Shown here piece after piece: positions 3,894-5,271 of a stretch of 5,271 nucleotides of DNA. Origin of the DNA: Alphaproteobacteria bacterium (GTDB lineage Bacteria > Pseudomonadota > Alphaproteobacteria > UBA9219); assembly GCA_028865155.1 (NCBI GenBank), contig JAGWKW010000106.1, forward strand, positions 1 to 5,271, read 5' to 3'. Each line of letters begins with the position of its first letter. The stretch's first letter is position 1. The position numbers were made by a program, and so were the translations under genes. The notes under the pieces were generated by a model that was given only the letters and a program-made list of their open reading frames with translations, searched no databases and had not been told where the DNA came from.

Positions 3894-5271
3894 CCTTGGC
3901 GTGAATTTCAGATTTGATCTGCTGCATATGCGCGTCGAGCACGCCGAGCGTCGCGACCAGTTCCGTCAAAATTTGCGTCTGCTGTTCGATATGGCGTTGC
4001 GCGTTGTAGTCGCTTGCCGTCTTCGATAAAGGATCGGGCGCGGAGGTTGAAAGGCGGCCTTCGATCCGGGCGGTCTGCTGCGCCATCGCGTCGGTAAGGC
4101 TCGACCGCGCGGCCTCGATCTGCGCCGCGATCTGATACCACTGATCGGTAATCTGCTTTTTCAACTCCGGAGGCAGGGAAAGTTCATGTTTGGGCGGGTT
4201 CTCGACCGCGCCGCGCGCGGCTTGGGTCACGGCGCGCAGATCGTCGAGGATCTGGCCGAACGAGTCCAGCTTTCCTGAGATGCCGCCTTCGATCCGTTTT
4301 TCGAGTTCGCCGCGCAGCGACTCGATCTGTGCCGCGACCTGATACCATTGGTCTTTGAGGCGCTGGCTGAAATCGGGCGGCAGGGTCTGGGTGAGGGCGT
4401 CGATCTTTGCCCCGACGCCGCCCATGGCCTCGGCGGCGTCGCGCGAGGCCTGCGTCGTTTGCGCAGCGATGGTTTGTGTTTGCTGGTCGAGCGCCTTTTC
4501 AAGCGCGAGAATGTCGAATTTGCGTTGTTCGATCTGCTGGCTGATTTTTTCCTGCGCCGCCGCGAGTTGCACCGCAAGCTTTTCGCCGACCTTATCGATC
4601 GCATGGTTTTCCTGCGCTTTGCGGGCGGCCGCGCCGATTTCGGCAAGCTGATCCTTGATCGCATCAATATCTTCGGTGAGTCCGGAAAGCATAATGGGCG
4701 TTTGCGCGTCGGGTTCCGGCTTTTGCGCGACGGCATGATTCAGTGCGTCGAGCCTGGACTGGATCTGCGTCAGCGCGTTCTCAAACGCAGACAAATCGAC
4801 CGGCGCCGCCGGCTTGATGGCGGATATCCGTTCGCCGATCTGCGCCGCAAACTGCTCGATGCGCCGGGCAAGAGGCTCCAGCGCCGACGGATCGAATTTT
4901 GGCGCGGCCGGAAAATCGGGAAGCCCAGCCTGAATGCGTTCGGTCGTTTCAGACAGAACCTTGCCGCCTGCCTGCAACAAATTGATTGCGCCGAACATGC
5001 GCTCGCCCAGATCGTCCGCCGTCGAGGACAGGCGCGCGAGCGTTTTTTCGGCCTGCTCGGCGCTCGTCTTCATGCTGCTTTCGCTATGCGCCAGGGATTG
5101 CAGGGTTTGCGCGACCTGCTTGCCGGTAATATGGGCGATTTCAGCCATGTTGCCGACGCGCTCCTGTACGGCGGGAAGCATCCGGTTGAGCTGGTCGGCG
5201 GCATGGGCATGCGCGTTCTTGAGGCCTTCGGCCGATGCCGCCATGTCGCGCACGACCTGCGCAATCTGACG
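3886..5271 (-). CDS. Long coiled-coil protein, unknown function (N-terminus outside window)
   Basis: The minus-strand frame is open from the right edge to the TAA at 3886-3888, giving 461 visible residues. A GTG at 5253 is in frame, but coding continues upstream of it (RQIAQV), so the gene probably starts beyond the window. The protein is rich in Ala, Gln, Glu, Lys and Leu, with long predicted amphipathic helices and no membrane segment in the visible part. Numbered from the edge, residues 1-110 are helical, resembling the signalling helices of chemotaxis receptors only in composition. A proline-rich linker follows (about 117-132: LPDFPAAPKF), then a second at about 184-192. Next comes a helical stretch with many Gln, then two related modules at 297-334 and 366-407, each containing DQWYQ(V/I)AAQIE. 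Cys is absent. It has no recognised enzyme motif. A structural, scaffold or envelope-associated coiled coil is possible, but no function can be assigned. It converges on hpnG with an eight-base overlap. Confidence 0.8.
   Translation of the reverse strand, partial: RQIAQVVRDMAASAEGLKNAHAHAADQLNRMLPAVQERVGNMAEIAHITGKQVAQTLQSLAHSESSMKTSAEQAEKTLARLSSTADDLGERMFGAINLLQAGGKVLSETTERIQAGLPDFPAAPKFDPSALEPLARRIEQFAAQIGERISAIKPAAPVDLSAFENALTQIQSRLDALNHAVAQKPEPDAQTPIMLSGLTEDIDAIKDQLAEIGAAARKAQENHAIDKVGEKLAVQLAAAQEKISQQIEQRKFDILALEKALDQQTQTIAAQTTQASRDAAEAMGGVGAKIDALTQTLPPDFSQRLKDQWYQVAAQIESLRGELEKRIEGGISGKLDSFGQILDDLRAVTQAARGAVENPPKHELSLPPELKKQITDQWYQIAAQIEAARSSLTDAMAQQTARIEGRLSTSAPDPLSKTASDYNAQRHIEQQTQILTELVATLGVLDAHMQQIKSEIHAKAR
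4051..4176 (-). repeat. Internal protein repeat, copy 2 of the DQWYQ module
   Basis: This stretch encodes LPPELKKQITDQWYQIAAQIE and the following helix to about IEGRLS. It is the C-terminal copy of the module at 4270-4383, offset by exactly 207 bases (69 codons). Around the DQWYQ codons the two copies agree at about 28 of 32 bases. Confidence 0.7.
4270..4383 (-). repeat. Internal protein repeat, copy 1 of the DQWYQ module
   Basis: This stretch encodes LPPDFSQRLKDQWYQVAAQIE and the helix to about IEGGISGK. It matches the copy at 4051-4176 in the LPP start, in DQWYQ-AAQIE and in the later RIEG. A weaker third relative, RRIEQFAAQIGERIS, is encoded around 4820-4870. Confidence 0.7.

Noticed and set aside
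3886..5253. GTG at 5253 as the true start of the coiled-coil gene
   Set aside because: The frame continues upstream to the window edge with the same helical composition, and no ribosome site is seen before the GTG. A partial gene is more likely.

Overview
The window reads as a piece of an alphaproteobacterial chromosome. The pointers are a Fur C-terminus without the usual zinc cysteines, a tRNA-Thr(CGU) with encoded CCA, a squalene-hopene cyclase of proteobacterial type, and moderately high GC with GC-rich third codon positions. A more precise placement is not supported by the sequence alone.

Layout, left to right. Positions 1-146 hold the 3' end of a Fur-family metalloregulator gene. It is followed closely by a tRNA-Thr gene (182-256), whose candidate promoter starts inside the fur stop codon. 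The 209-base gap to the next gene contains two perfect palindromes, one of them resembling a classical 7-1-7 Fur box (305-319), and a strong terminator-like hairpin (358-378). Next come two small genes: an unrecognised acidic, proline-containing protein (466-789), and a secreted four-cysteine protein with a GLG1-like Cys-rich pattern and a Gly/Arg tail (876-1178). The latter ends in a clear intrinsic terminator (1188-1228).

From 1309 to 3893 lies a two-gene hopanoid unit. Squalene-hopene cyclase (shc/hpnF) builds the pentacyclic hopane skeleton from squalene. Two bases after its stop comes hpnG, a nucleoside-phosphorylase-family enzyme that acts on adenosylhopane in making extended (C35) hopanoids. 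The squalene-making genes (hpnCDE) and the radical-SAM adenosylhopane synthase (hpnH) are not in the window and must be elsewhere if the pathway is complete. The 3' end of hpnG overlaps by 8 bases a convergent gene (3886 to beyond the right edge, minus strand) for a long alanine- and glutamine-rich predicted coiled-coil protein. That protein carries an internal repeat around a DQWYQ(V/I)AAQIE motif, and its function is unknown.

No CRISPR array, insertion sequence or recognisable defence cassette is visible. The points most worth a second look are the Fur-like palindrome followed by a terminator (possibly a very short iron-regulated transcript), the GLG1-like periplasmic protein, and the repeated coiled-coil protein.
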